Position numbers and translations under genes: made by a program
Part shown: one piece after another, positions 17,905-25,460 of the stretch
Layout: each line of letters opens with the position of its first letter
How positions within the stretch are numbered: the first letter of the stretch is position 1
DNA from: Streptomyces sp. NBC_01571
GTDB taxonomy: Bacteria > Actinomycetota > Actinomycetes > Streptomycetales > Streptomycetaceae
Assembly (NCBI RefSeq): GCF_026339875.1
Contig: NZ_JAPEPZ010000001.1
Coordinates: 4,526,001 to 4,590,000 of the forward strand
Direction: 5' to 3'
DNA: 64,000 bases
The notes under the pieces: model-generated
Told to the model about the DNA's origin: nothing
The model's input: only the letters and a program-made list of their open reading frames with translations
Database searches by the model: none

Positions 17905-18689
17905 GACGTACGCCCCCGGGCGTCGAAGTCCTTCATGCGGTCGAGCACCTGGTCGGCCGTCGGCTGGTGCATCTCGTCGACGATCCTGCCGTCCGCGAGG
18001 TACAGGACGCGGTCCGCGTACGACGCGGCCACCGGGTCGTGCGTGACCATCACGATGGTCTGGCCGAGCGAGTCAACGGAGCGGCGCAGGAAGCCCAGTA
18101 CCTCGGCGCCGGCCCGGGAGTCGAGGTTTCCGGTCGGCTCGTCGCCGAAGATGATCTCGGGCCGGGCGGCGAGCGCCCTCGCCACCGCGACGCGCTGCTG
18201 CTGGCCGCCGGAGAGCTGGGTCGGCCGGTGCTTGAGACGGTCGGAGAGCCCGACGGTCTCGACGACCTGGCTCAGCCAGGCCTTGTCCGGCTTGCGGCCC
18301 GCGATGTCCATCGGGAGCGTGATGTTCTCCAGCGCGTTCAGCGTCGGCAGCAGGTTGAACGCCTGGAAGATGAAGCCGATCCGGTCGCGGCGCAGTTGTG
18401 TGAGCTTCTTGTCCTTGAGGCCGGTGATCTCGGTCTCGTCGAGGTGGATCTGCCCGCTCGTCACGGTGTCGAGCCCGGCGAGGCAGTGCATCAGCGTGGA
18501 CTTGCCGGACCCCGAGGGGCCCATGATCGCGGTGAACTGTCCCCGCGCGATGTCCACGTCGATGTGGTCCAGGGCGACGACGCGGGTCTCCCCGGACCCG
18601 TACGCCTTCACGACCTGCCGCGCTCGCGCGGCAACGGCCGTACGCCCTCCAGTGCCCCCGTGCCTGGGAATGGTTACAGCCGATGTCAC
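17901..18689 (-). CDS. ABC transporter ATP-binding protein, MacB/LolD type
   Basis: 262 residues from the GTG at 18689, chosen because GGAG sits seven bases upstream; earlier in-frame codons lack a site. Walker A is GPSGSGKS (about residues 58-65). The Q-loop is FQAFNLLPTLNALENI, the signature is LSGGQQQRVAVARAL, Walker B is EIIFGDEPTGNLDS and the switch histidine is in MVTHD. These are hallmarks of the LolD/MacB subfamily. It powers the permease encoded immediately downstream with a four-base overlap. It is cytoplasmic and peripheral on the membrane. Confidence 0.95.
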   Translation of the reverse strand: MTSAVTIPRHGGTGGRTAVAARARQVVKAYGSGETRVVALDHIDVDIARGQFTAIMGPSGSGKSTLMHCLAGLDTVTSGQIHLDETEITGLKDKKLTQLRRDRIGFIFQAFNLLPTLNALENITLPMDIAGRKPDKAWLSQVVETVGLSDRLKHRPTQLSGGQQQRVAVARALAARPEIIFGDEPTGNLDSRAGAEVLGFLRRSVDSLGQTIVMVTHDPVAASYADRVLYLADGRIVDEMHQPTADQVLDRMKDFDARGRTS

Positions 18690-19138
18690 GGTAAGTCTCC
18701 TATATCGGTCGGCGGATGAGCCGGTCGGTCCGCGGATGCGGTGTTGCCGGGCGGATGCGGTGCTCTTGGCTACGTCGGTAAGTCTGGCGGCGGGGGGTGC
18801 TGCGGCGCGCTGGTGCCCAGCGCAGTCTTTTGCTGGGGAAAACCCCACCCCCAGGAGTGCGGTCCGTACGACCCCCGTACGTCCCGACCGCCTCCCCGAC
18901 CGCTCGTCAGCGGCGTAAAGCCAGGTTAAGGAGGCACACCGCCCCTTCTCCTCCTCCGGCAGTACGAACCCTCCCCGAGCCGTAGTACGGAGGTACCCCT
19001 AGGGGCCGTCCACCCTTCGGTGGAGTCCTTCTCGGGGTCGGCTCCACCCTCGGGCGCGGTCAGCTTCCACCCTGCCGCGACGTGAGGGTCAAGTGAGAGG
19101 GTGGCCCGAGGCGGATGGATGCAAGGGGAAGGAATCCC
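18690..19138. other. 449-bp divergent regulatory gap
   Basis: This separates the ABC exporter operon (minus) from the MFS gene (plus). It holds the 5' regions of both. A 10-bp word CGGTAAGTCT occurs twice (near 18689 and 18775). At 19013-19026 CCACCC-TTCG-GTGG forms a small hairpin. No open frame with coding character was seen and no regulator gene is present. Confidence 0.4.
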
Positions 19139-20650
19139 GTGGATCAGGGGGACACCGAGATACGCACCGCGGGGGCCGTACGCCCGGGGGCTCCCCCCGA
19201 CCGCAGGGGCGCGGTCGTCGCGGCTCTCATGCTCGCCATGGCGCTCGCCGCGCTGGACTCCACCATCGTGTCGACCGCCGTGCCGCAGATCGTCGGCGAC
19301 CTCGGCGGCTTCTCGGTCTTCTCCTGGCTGTTCTCCGGCTATCTGCTCGCGGTGACGGTCACCCTGCCGGTGTACGGCAAGCTGTCGGACACCTTCGGCC
19401 GCAAGCCGGTACTGATCACGGGCGCCGTCGTCTTCCTCCTCGGCTCCGTGCTCTGCGCCACCGCCTGGAACATGGCCGCGCTCATCGTCTTCCGCGTCGT
19501 CCAGGGCCTGGGCGGCGGCGCGCTCCAGGGCACGGTGCAGACGCTCGCCGCCGACCTCTACCCGCTCAAGGAGCGCCCGAAGATCCAGGCCAAGCTGTCC
19601 ACGGTGTGGGCGACTTCGGCGGTCGCGGGGCCGGGCCTCGGCGGTGTCCTCGCCGCGTACGCGGACTGGCGGTGGATCTTCCTCATCAACCTGCCGATCG
19701 GCGCGCTCGCCCTGTGGCTGATCGTCCGTCATCTGCACGAGCCGGTACGGGAGTCCTCCGGCCGCGCGCGCATCGACTGGGCGGGCGCGCTCGCCGTCTT
19801 CGCCTGCGGCGGCGTCCTGCTGACCGCGCTGGTGCAGGGCGGGGTGGCCTGGGACTGGCTGTCGGCCCCCTCGCTCTCCCTGTTCGGCACGGGACTCGCG
19901 CTGATCGGGGCCGTCGTGGTGATCGAGCGCCGGGCCGCCGAGCCGATCATCCCCGGCTGGGTGTGGCGGCGCCGCACGATCGCCGCGGTGAATCTGGCGC
20001 TGGGCGCGCTGGGGCTGCTCATGGTCGCCCCCTCGGTGTTCCTGCCCACGTACGCGCAGGCGGTCCTCGGTCTGGCCCCGGTCACCGCCGGGTTCGTGCT
20101 GTCGGTGTGGACGCTGAGCTGGCCGGTGTCCGCGGCGCTCAGCCAGCACGTGTACCGGCGGATCGGTTTCCGCAACACCGCGATGGCCGGCATCGGCGCG
20201 GCGGCCCTGATCCTGCTCGCCTTCCCGTTCCTCCCCTATCCGGGCGCGCCCTGGCAGCCGACCCTGCTGATGCTGCTGCTGGGAGGCGCCCTGGGACTCT
20301 TCCAGCTCCCACTGATCATCGGCGTCCAGTCGACGGTCGGCTGGGACGAACGCGGCACGACCACCGCGTCCGTCCTCTTCTGCCGTCAGACCGGCCAGAC
20401 CGTCGGCGCGACCCTGTTCGGGGCGATCGCCAACGGGGTGCTGGCCGCGCGGCTCGGCGGGGCCGGGGATCTGGACGCGGTGACGCGGGCGCTGGACTCG
20501 GGCGCGGCGGGCGAGCGGGTGCGGCACGCGGTCGCCGACGCGGTCCACGCCGTGTACCTCGGCGCCGCGTGCGCCGCCCTACTCGCCTTCCTGGTGCTGC
20601 TGTTCGTGGCACCGAGGCGCTTCCCGGTCCTCGACAACCCCACGGACTGA
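19139..20650 (+). CDS. MFS drug exporter, EmrB/QacA (DHA2) family
   Basis: 503 residues from the GTG at 19139, preceded by AAGGGGAAGGAA; an in-frame ATG at 19115 has no good site. About 14 hydrophobic helices are spread over the length. Family motifs are LDSTIVSTAVPQI in helix 1 (motif D1), GKLSDTFGRKPV (motif A), VFRVVQGLGGGAL (motif B) and WATSAVAGPGLGGVLA in helix 5 (motif C, antiporter). These identify a proton-driven multidrug antiporter. No TetR or MarR gene sits beside it, so its regulation is not visible. Substrate unknown. Confidence 0.93.
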   Translation: MDQGDTEIRTAGAVRPGAPPDRRGAVVAALMLAMALAALDSTIVSTAVPQIVGDLGGFSVFSWLFSGYLLAVTVTLPVYGKLSDTFGRKPVLITGAVVFLLGSVLCATAWNMAALIVFRVVQGLGGGALQGTVQTLAADLYPLKERPKIQAKLSTVWATSAVAGPGLGGVLAAYADWRWIFLINLPIGALALWLIVRHLHEPVRESSGRARIDWAGALAVFACGGVLLTALVQGGVAWDWLSAPSLSLFGTGLALIGAVVVIERRAAEPIIPGWVWRRRTIAAVNLALGALGLLMVAPSVFLPTYAQAVLGLAPVTAGFVLSVWTLSWPVSAALSQHVYRRIGFRNTAMAGIGAAALILLAFPFLPYPGAPWQPTLLMLLLGGALGLFQLPLIIGVQSTVGWDERGTTTASVLFCRQTGQTVGATLFGAIANGVLAARLGGAGDLDAVTRALDSGAAGERVRHAVADAVHAVYLGAACAALLAFLVLLFVAPRRFPVLDNPTD

Positions 20651-20947
20651 GGGCGTCGCCGCGGCCGCCGGGTACGTGTTCCGGTGGGAATGGAGTCCGT
20701 CAGCGGGGTACGCGGGGGAGGCACACGGTTGCGAACACCCCCCACCTCAGACACCACTCCCCTATCTCTTCACACTTCCGCCACAGGGGTCACCCGGGTA
20801 ACACCCCAGGTCAGCGAAGTAAGCGCATACCGACCGACCAGTTCGGCGAAACCCGCGCCCACAAGGGCTACCTGCGAGTAGCGTGCCTCGCCCACCCCCT
20901 GCTCCCTGCGGTCCGCACCGGACCCGAGCCACGCAAGGAGAACCGGG

Positions 20948-21511
20948 ATGCCAGACGCGTTCTCGTCCCCCGAGTACCAGACGCCGCACCGACCGCCCGG
21001 ACAGCCCCCGCATCCACCCTCGTACCGGCCGCCGTATCCGCAGCGGTCCCCGTCCCCGTATCCAGAGTTCCAGGACGCTCCGGAGTTCCAGGACTCTCCG
21101 GAGTACCGGGACGGACCCGCCCCGTACTCCCCCGCGTTCGCCACCTACCCCTGGCAGCCGCGGCCCCCCGAGCCGCCGAGAACGCGGCGGCCTCGCCATC
21201 ACGCGCTGGGGCAGCACAGCGACATCCGGCTGCTGCGCGGCGCCTACCGCCGGCAGCGGCGGGTGGCGACGCTCACGGCGCTCGGGTACTTCACCCTCTT
21301 CCTCCTCCTGTCGGCGTTCGCGCCGGGCCTGATGACCAGCACGGTGTCCGGCGGACTGCCGACCGGGCTACTGCTCGGGCTGTTGCAGGTGCCCGTGACC
21401 TGCCTGGCGATCGGCGTGTACGAGTACACGGCACGCCGGAGCGTCGACCCGGTCGCGGACCGGATCCGGCGGCAGAGCGAGCTGGACGCCAAGCGGGAGG
21501 CGGCCCGATGA
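20948..21511 (+). CDS. DUF485-type membrane partner of the symporter
   Basis: 187 residues. The first 90 residues are Pro/Tyr/Ser-rich with repeated PEFQD and PEYRD units. Then come a basic stretch and two hydrophobic helices (LTALGYFTLFLLLSAFA and LLLGLLQVPVTCLAIGVYEY) separated by a short loop, the layout of DUF485 proteins. GCAAGGAG stands before the ATG. The stop overlaps the symporter start as ATGA, so the two are translationally coupled. DUF485 proteins accompany ActP-type monocarboxylate symporters. The Pro-rich N-terminal extension is an actinomycete elaboration of unknown role. Confidence 0.85.
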   Translation: MPDAFSSPEYQTPHRPPGQPPHPPSYRPPYPQRSPSPYPEFQDAPEFQDSPEYRDGPAPYSPAFATYPWQPRPPEPPRTRRPRHHALGQHSDIRLLRGAYRRQRRVATLTALGYFTLFLLLSAFAPGLMTSTVSGGLPTGLLLGLLQVPVTCLAIGVYEYTARRSVDPVADRIRRQSELDAKREAAR

Positions 21512-23190
21512 CCGGGGCGATCGAGAGGGGCGGGACCGGGTTCAGCAGTTCCGCGCAGACCATGTCACTGGTGGCGTTCACCGCGGTCACCACGGTCACG
21601 CTGCTGCTGTGCGTGATGACCGGGCCGGACCGCGACGACCTCGACGAGTTCTACACGGGGTACGGGTCGCTGTCGCCGATGCGCAACGGCCTCGCCATCG
21701 CCGGGGACTACATCTCGGCGGCGACCGTGCTCGGCACCGGCGGGGTCATCGCGCTCGCCGGGTACGACGGGGTCGTGCTCGCGCTGAGCACGGCGCTCTC
21801 CCTGATGCTGCTGATGTTCCTGCTGGCCGAACCGCTGCGCAACGCGGGCCGGTTCACCATGGGCGACGCGCTCGCGCGGCGGATGCCGGGCCGGGCCGTA
21901 CGCATCACGGCGTGCGCCGCGACCATCGTCGCCCTGCTTCCGCTGATGCTCGTCCAACTGGCCGGCACCGGAGACCTGCTGGCGTTCATCCTCGGCTTCT
22001 CCGGTGACGCGCTGAAGACCGGCTGCATCGTCGGGCTCGGCACGCTGATGATCGGCTACGCGGCGATCGGGGGCATGAAGGGCACGGCCCTCATCCAGAT
22101 CCTGAAGATCGTGATGCTGCTCGGCTCGGGCACCGTGGTCGCCCTGCTCATCCTGAACCGCTTCGACTGGGACCCGGGGGCGCTCTCCCGGGCGGCCGCC
22201 GACCACAGCGGTCTCGGCAGCGCGTTCCTCCACTCCGGTCTGCAGTTCACGGGTGGCCCCAGCCCCCGCCTCGACATGATCAGTTCGGAGCTGACGGTCG
22301 TCCTGGGCGGCGCCTGTCTCCCGCACGTCACCATGCGCATGTACACCGCCGGCAGCGCCCGTCAGGTGCGCCGCTCGCTGTCCTGGGCCGTACCGTGCGT
22401 GGCCCTCTTCGTCCTGGTCATCACGGTCGTCGGCTTCGGGGCCACGGCGCTGATCGGACGCGGGGTGATCGCGCAGGCCGATCCGCAGGGCAACACGGCG
22501 TATCTGCTGGGCTCGCGCGCCGCGTTCGGGCCGGACGTGTCGACGGCCGAGACGCTCCTGTTCACCACCGTCACCACGGCGATCTTCCTGACCGTGCTCG
22601 CCTCCGTCGCCGGAATGATCCTGGCCTGCGCCAACTCCCTGGCGCACGACGTGTTCGCGCACGCCCGGCTCTTCCGGGGACGGCGCCACGACGACGAGCT
22701 GTCCCCCCGCCGCGAGATGCTCCTCGCCCGTCTGTCGGCCCTCGCGGTGGGCGCGCCGGCGATCCTGCTGGCCACCCTCGTCCAGCACCGCAGCCTGCAG
22801 CCGCTGATCACGCTCTCGTTCTGCCTGGGCGCCTCCGCGCTGGCGCCCGCGCTGGTCTACGGGCTGTTCTGGCGCCGCTACACCCGCACGGGCCTGCTGT
22901 GCACCCTCATCGGCGGTTCGCTGACGGTCCTGATCCTGATGACCGGCACCAACCTGGTCTCCGGCTCGCCCACCGCCGCGTTTCCCGAGGCCGACTTCAA
23001 CTGGTTCCCGTTCACCACCACCGGGCTGGTGTCGATCCCGCTGGGCTTCGCTTACGGATGGCTGGGGACCGTGGTCTCGGGGCGCCGGAAGTCGGAGGAG
23101 CAGCGCAGGCAGTACGAGGCGGTGGAGGGCTGGATCCTGGCGGGAGCGGTGCGGTCACCGAGCCGTACGGGTTCTCGCGGCGCGCGCTGA
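21508..23190 (+). CDS. sodium:solute symporter, ActP-like monocarboxylate family
   Basis: 560 residues starting at the ATG at 21508, which overlaps the DUF485 stop by four bases. About 13 hydrophobic helices are visible. The segments DEFYTGYGSLSPMRNGLAIAGDYISAATVLG (in two parts across helices 1-2) and IGYAAIGGMKGTALIQILK are typical of the acetate/pyruvate branch of the SSS family. It would take up short monocarboxylates with sodium across the membrane. The usual C-terminal tail is replaced by a basic segment that runs up to the repeat block at 23191. Exact substrate is inferred. Confidence 0.88.
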   Translation: MTGAIERGGTGFSSSAQTMSLVAFTAVTTVTLLLCVMTGPDRDDLDEFYTGYGSLSPMRNGLAIAGDYISAATVLGTGGVIALAGYDGVVLALSTALSLMLLMFLLAEPLRNAGRFTMGDALARRMPGRAVRITACAATIVALLPLMLVQLAGTGDLLAFILGFSGDALKTGCIVGLGTLMIGYAAIGGMKGTALIQILKIVMLLGSGTVVALLILNRFDWDPGALSRAAADHSGLGSAFLHSGLQFTGGPSPRLDMISSELTVVLGGACLPHVTMRMYTAGSARQVRRSLSWAVPCVALFVLVITVVGFGATALIGRGVIAQADPQGNTAYLLGSRAAFGPDVSTAETLLFTTVTTAIFLTVLASVAGMILACANSLAHDVFAHARLFRGRRHDDELSPRREMLLARLSALAVGAPAILLATLVQHRSLQPLITLSFCLGASALAPALVYGLFWRRYTRTGLLCTLIGGSLTVLILMTGTNLVSGSPTAAFPEADFNWFPFTTTGLVSIPLGFAYGWLGTVVSGRRKSEEQRRQYEAVEGWILAGAVRSPSRTGSRGAR

Positions 23191-24353
23191 GCCTCCGGCG
23201 GCTCTCCCGTCGCCCCTCCCGTCGGTCGTCGGCGGACCGTGCCCCGCGGGGCGCTGCCGCGGGGCGCTGCCGCGGGCCACGGGGCGGGGCGGGGCGGGCG
23301 GATGGCCGTGCGGCGCGGTGGCCGCGGCCGCGGCTGCGGCTGCGGCCGGTGCCAGGAGCGGGACCACGAGCCGCGAGCCGTGCGTCGCGGGCCGCAAGTC
23401 CGCTGCTCCGGACCGGTGTCCGGAGCGGGACCGCGGCCCGGAGCCGGTCCGCAGGCCGCCGTGCGGAGCAGGGCCGCAGGCCGGAGCAGGACACGAGCCG
23501 GGCGCCGCAGGCCGCAGGCCGTTGTCGCAGACCGCAGGCCGGCGCGGGGTCACGGGCCGGAGCAGAACCACGAGCCGTGCGCCGCGGACCCCTGTCGCAA
23601 GCCACGGCCCGAAGCCGGCCCGCACGCCGCCATCCCGCGCGGGGCCGCGGGCCGTTGTCGCGTCGCCGCAGGCCCGCGCGAGGTCACGGGCCGGAGCAGA
23701 ACCACGAGCCGTGCGCCGCAGACCCCTGTCGCAAGCCACGGCCCGAAGCCGGCCCGCACGCCGCCATCCCGCGCGGGGCCGCGGGCCGTTGTCGCGTCGC
23801 CACAGGCCCGCGCGAGGTCACGGGCCGGAGCAGAACCACGAGCCGTGCGCCGCAGACCCCCGTCGCAAGCCACGGCCCGAGCCGGCCCGCACGCCGCCAC
23901 CCCGCGCGGGGCCGCGGGCCAAAGCAAGGCCACGAGCCGCGCGCCGCAGACCCCCGTCGCAAGCCACGGCCCGAAGCCGGCCCGCACGCCGCCATCCCGC
24001 GCGGGGCCGCGGGCCGTTGTCGCGTCGCCGCAGGCCCGCGCGAGGTCACGGGCCGGAGCAGAACCACGAGCCGTGCGCCGCAGACCCCCGTCGCAAGCCA
24101 CGGCCCGAAGCCGGCCCGCACGCCGCCACCCCGCGCGGGGCCGCGGGCCAAAGCAAGGCCACGAGCCGCGCGCCGCAGACGCAGGCCGTTGTCGCGGGCC
24201 GCAGACCGGAGCAGAACCACGACCCGCGGGTCGCGGGACGCGAGCCGTTGTCGCAGGCCGCAGACCGGTACGGAGCCGCAGACCGGGACGGGGCCCCAGG
24301 CCGGAACGGGGCCCCAGGCCGGGACGGGGGTGTCGGTCGGCGTGCCGGCGTGG
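23191..24353. other. 1.16-kb non-coding GC-rich block between convergent genes
   Basis: This lies between the symporter stop and the stop of the DivIVA-like gene. Base composition is extremely GC-rich and stop-poor, so all frames stay open without any credible start or ribosome site. The core is a tandem repeat array (listed separately). The flanks (23340-23550 and 24184-24350) consist of degenerate short words such as GCCGCAGACCGGAGC and GGGGCCCCAGGCCGG. No gene is supported. Confidence 0.7.
23551..24183. repeat. 134/94-bp tandem repeat array
   Basis: The anchor word GTCGCAAGCCACGG recurs at 23594, 23728, 23862, 23956 and 24090. That gives unit lengths of 134, 134, 94, 134 and 94, with a partial unit at the left. 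The short unit lacks the central part containing the GTTGTCGCGTCGCC block and instead carries CCAAAGCAAGGCCACG. Units are nearly identical. 134 and 94 are not multiples of three, so reading frames rotate from unit to unit, which argues against translation. The 134+94 pair is itself repeated, pointing to unequal recombination of a compound unit. Confidence 0.85.
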
Positions 24354-25241
24354 CTACTCGACCGGGGCCCGGCCCGTCAGGGTCATGAGGCTCGACCGGA
24401 CGTGGTCCATGTGGGCCCGTACGTCGTCCCAGCGCTCGCCGTGTTCGCGCAGCACCCGCTCGGTCTCGCGGACGATCCGCTCCTCCCGCACCCGCGCCTC
24501 GGCGATCAGTTCGGCGGCCCGCGCCACCGCGTCCTCCTGCCCGTGCCGGGCCGACTCCTCGGCCCGGGCGTAGTCGCTCCGGGCCTCGGCGAGGGCGGCC
24601 TCGGCACGGGCCACCCGCTGTTCGTGGTGTGCCTCGAACGCGGCCACCCGCCCGGCGGCCACGCGCTCGGCCTCCTCCCGGCGCCCGGCGTGCTCCTTCT
24701 CGTGCTCGGCGAGGAGCCCCTCCGTGCGCCGGCGCACCTCGCGCAGCGCGGCCACTGCCTCCCCGCGGTTCTCCTTGATCTCCCGGCGGGCGGCGATCCG
24801 TACGTCGTCGGCCTCGGCGCGGGCGGCGAGCAGCCGCTGCCGGGCGTCCTCCTCGGCCTCGGCGCGCAGCCCGTCGGCGTACTCCTGGGCGGCCTCGCGG
24901 ACCCGCCGCCCCGCCGCCTCGGCCTCCTCGACGGCGTGCCGGGCCTCGTGGCGCGCACTCTCGCGCACGGCCGTGGCCTCCTCCTCGCCGAGTTCGAAGA
25001 GCCGGCGGGCGCGTTCGCCGAGCGTGTCGTACGTCTGCGGGGCGAGCCGCGTCACGGCCTCGCGCAGCCGCCGTGCCTCCCCGTCCATCTCCTTGGCCAG
25101 GACGGTCAGCCGGGCGGCGCGCTCCCAGGCGGCGTCGCGGTCCCGCGAGAGGGCGGCGGTGTACGCGTCGACCTGCTCGGGACGGTAACCGCGCCGCCGT
25201 ACAGCCGGGAAGCCGTGCGGCGACACCGATGCGCTGCTCAT
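24354..25241 (-). CDS. DivIVA-domain coiled-coil protein
   Basis: 295 residues from the ATG at 25241, with GGAGAGG upstream; a longer frame to 25340 is unlikely. The N-terminus, with RRRGYRPEQVDAYTAAL, matches the DivIVA membrane-curvature-binding segment. The rest is one long Ala/Glu/Arg heptad-rich coiled coil, for example EEATAVRESARHEARHAV. Streptomyces genomes carry several such proteins, often labelled 'cellulose-binding protein' and related to the polarity proteins Scy/FilP. A structural role at the membrane or hyphal tip is likely but not shown. It converges on the repeat block and is transcribed alone. Confidence 0.8.
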   Translation of the reverse strand: MSSASVSPHGFPAVRRRGYRPEQVDAYTAALSRDRDAAWERAARLTVLAKEMDGEARRLREAVTRLAPQTYDTLGERARRLFELGEEEATAVRESARHEARHAVEEAEAAGRRVREAAQEYADGLRAEAEEDARQRLLAARAEADDVRIAARREIKENRGEAVAALREVRRRTEGLLAEHEKEHAGRREEAERVAAGRVAAFEAHHEQRVARAEAALAEARSDYARAEESARHGQEDAVARAAELIAEARVREERIVRETERVLREHGERWDDVRAHMDHVRSSLMTLTGRAPVE

Positions 25242-25375
25242 CCCTGAACCCCTCTCCGATGTGCGCCCTGCGACATGATTCGTCGACATCATGTGGCGCA
25301 TATCCTGATGGATGAGGCGTAAGTGTTCATAACGCGACACTCCGCCCGTCCGTTCCGGTCGAGGGAAGTAAAAAA

Positions 25376-25412
25376 TGGGTTGAACCCGGTCATGCGAACC
25401 GGGTTCAACCCA
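25376..25412 (-). terminator. intrinsic terminator of the SUKH operon
   Basis: A perfect 15-bp stem (TGGGTTGAACCCGGT and its complement) surrounds the loop CATGCGA. On the minus strand it is followed by TTTTT. It lies about 50 bases after the stop of the 951-residue SUKH gene. A classical stem with U tract like this is rare in Streptomyces. Confidence 0.85.
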
Positions 25413-25460
25413 TGAGTGGTGTTCGGCGCGGAAGCCGCAACGCTCAGCGGGAGGTGGAGG

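Noticed and set aside
18690..19138. A regulator gene for the MFS exporter
   Set aside because: No frame in the gap shows a helix-turn-helix or good codon usage.
19093..23190. 1365-residue open frame spanning the MFS, DUF485 and symporter genes
   Set aside because: Only its last 560 residues are real (the symporter from 21508). The earlier part is another frame of the MFS gene and of the following gap.
23551..24183. CRISPR array
   Set aside because: Units are 134 or 94 bp and almost identical throughout, with no repeat-spacer alternation and no cas genes nearby.
23239..24573. Repeat-rich proteins of 350-440 residues in the 134-bp array
   Set aside because: Frames rotate between repeat units because the unit length is not a multiple of three. 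There is no credible start and both strands are equally open.
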